Assembly (NCBI GenBank): GCA_050633445.1
Contig: JBOEGN010000113.1
Span: 1-14,043 of the forward strand
Length of the DNA stretch: 14,043 nt
Direction of reading: 5' to 3'
DNA from: Thalassobius sp050633445
GTDB lineage: Bacteria > Pseudomonadota > Alphaproteobacteria > Rhodobacterales > Rhodobacteraceae
In this document: positions 13,177-14,043 of the stretch, one piece after another
How positions within the stretch are numbered: position 1 is the stretch's first letter
Layout of the letters: the number at the start of each line of letters is the position of its first letter
The notes under the pieces: generated by a model
What the model saw: only the letters and a program-made list of their open reading frames with translations
Told to the model about the DNA's origin: nothing
Databases searched by the model: none
Program-made: the position numbers and the translations under genes

Positions 13177-14043
13177 TTAGCTGGCCGAGATCAGGCCCAG
13201 CGATTCCAGCTTCAGAAGAACCCGGTGCGCGCAGTTGTCGACATCTGTGCCTTCGGTGTCGATGCTCAGCTCGGGGCTGACCGGCACATCATAGGGGTCC
13301 GAAATGCCGGTGAATTCTTTGATTTTGCCTTCGCGTGCCAGCTTGTACAGGCCTTTACGATCGCGGCGCTCACACTCTTCGAGCGAGGTCGCAACGTGTA
13401 TTTCGACGAAAGCACCAAACGATTCGATGTCTTCGCGGACAGCGCGGCGGGTGGTGGCGTAGGGCGCGATCGGGGCACAGATGGCGATGCCGCCATTCTT
13501 GGTGATCTCGCTGGCCACATAGCCGATGCGGCGGATGTTCAGGTCACGGTGCTCTTTGCTGAAACCCAACTCGGAGGACAGGTTCTTACGAACGATGTCA
13601 CCGTCCAGCAGTGTCACGGGGCGACCGCCCTGTTCCATCAGCTTAACCATCAAAGCGTTGGCGATGGTCGATTTGCCCGACCCCGAGAGCCCGGTGAAGA
13701 ACACGGTGAAACCCTGCTGCGCCCGCGGTGGCCGGGTGCGGCGCAGTTCTTTCACCACTTCAGGGAACGAGAACCACTCGGGGATTTCCAGACCTTCGGC
13801 CAGACGGCGACGCAATTCAGTGCCCGAGATGTTCAGGATGGTGACGTCATCTTTGTCTTCGATTTCGTCCACGGCTTCGTATTGCGCGCGTTCGGAGACC
13901 CAAACCATATGTTTGAAATCCATCATTTCGATGCCGATTTCATCTTGGTGCTGACGGAACAGATCCTGCGCGTCATAGGGACCGTAGAAATCTTCGCCCT
14001 GGCTGTTTTTGCCCGGACCGGCGTGGTCGCGGCCAACGATGAA
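13177..14043 (-). CDS. Bifunctional sulfate adenylyltransferase/adenylylsulfate kinase (C-terminal part)
   Basis: Fused enzyme of sulfate activation: ATP sulfurylase makes APS and the APS kinase domain phosphorylates it to PAPS. The frame is open at the right edge, so the N-terminal part lies outside. The 288 residues present begin inside the ATP sulfurylase with FIVGRDHAGPGKN and DFYGPYDAQDLF, then MVWV and ISGTELRRRL. A linker (about 90-112) leads to the kinase: Walker A GLSGSGKS (118-125), LLDGD (145-149), the arginine-rich DLNIRRIGYVA and DPYDVP. In the CAPIAPY segment an alanine stands where the E. coli kinase has the serine of its ISP motif. The ATG at 13926 is internal, not a start. 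Sat-CysC would describe the product; I leave the symbol open. Confidence 0.93.
   Translation of the reverse strand, partial: FIVGRDHAGPGKNSQGEDFYGPYDAQDLFRQHQDEIGIEMMDFKHMVWVSERAQYEAVDEIEDKDDVTILNISGTELRRRLAEGLEIPEWFSFPEVVKELRRTRPPRAQQGFTVFFTGLSGSGKSTIANALMVKLMEQGGRPVTLLDGDIVRKNLSSELGFSKEHRDLNIRRIGYVASEITKNGGIAICAPIAPYATTRRAVREDIESFGAFVEIHVATSLEECERRDRKGLYKLAREGKIKEFTGISDPYDVPVSPELSIDTEGTDVDNCAHRVLLKLESLGLISAS

Noticed and set aside
1..14043. Search for mobile elements, tRNA, CRISPR arrays or phage genes
   Set aside because: No transposase or integrase frame, no terminal inverted repeats, no regularly spaced repeat array and no cloverleaf seen; gene content reads as ordinary chromosomal core.

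Overview
The window is compact, GC-rich chromosomal DNA of an alphaproteobacterium, most likely a Rhodobacterales (Roseobacter-group) species. This rests on the ChvI/ChvG proteins, the short HprK next to RapZ, EIIA-Man and HPr, the Hsp20/DUF1150 pair, a DUF6473-like protein and the fused ATP sulfurylase/APS kinase. I see no tRNA, rRNA, insertion sequence, phage gene or CRISPR array. The species cannot be named from this sequence.

Layout. (1) 1-384: the first codons of a leftward gene, probably pckA, then a 364-base divergent control region with hairpins, a tandem 10-base repeat and a sigma70-like promoter. (2) 385-5765, rightward: chvI, chvG, hprK, rapZ, a mannose-type EIIA gene, an HPr gene and a PlsC-like acyltransferase gene, with gaps from a 1-base overlap to 34 bases, so probably one transcript. 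(3) 5769-6644, leftward: 3-hydroxybutyryl-CoA dehydrogenase, tail-to-tail with the acyltransferase. (4) 6791-10113, rightward: a DUF6473-like unknown, a GNAT acetyltransferase, an exported alpha/beta-hydrolase and a PhnM-like amidohydrolase (the last two overlap by ATGA). (5) 10167-11986, leftward: a small DUF465 coiled-coil gene, purE and purK. (6) 12147-13120, rightward: Hsp20, DUF1150 and a small DUF1648-like membrane protein. (7) 13177 to the right edge, leftward: the C-terminal part of a bifunctional ATP sulfurylase/APS kinase, separated from (6) by a bidirectional terminator.

How the parts fit. Region 2 joins an envelope/acid-stress two-component system to a regulatory (non-transporting) PTS: HPr and EIIA carry phosphate from an EI encoded elsewhere, HprK can modify HPr on a serine, and RapZ is a nucleotide-binding regulator. 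No membrane EIIC permease is present. The probable pckA next door links the locus to the gluconeogenic switch, as in rhizobia. Region 5 performs the two-step AIR-to-CAIR carboxylation of purine synthesis.

The most rewarding non-coding signal is upstream of the Hsp20 gene: a sigma32-like promoter (12050-12078) followed by a roughly 60-nt leader whose last hairpin pairs UCGCU with the AGGA of the ribosome-binding site around one bulged G. That is the hallmark of a ROSE-type RNA thermometer.
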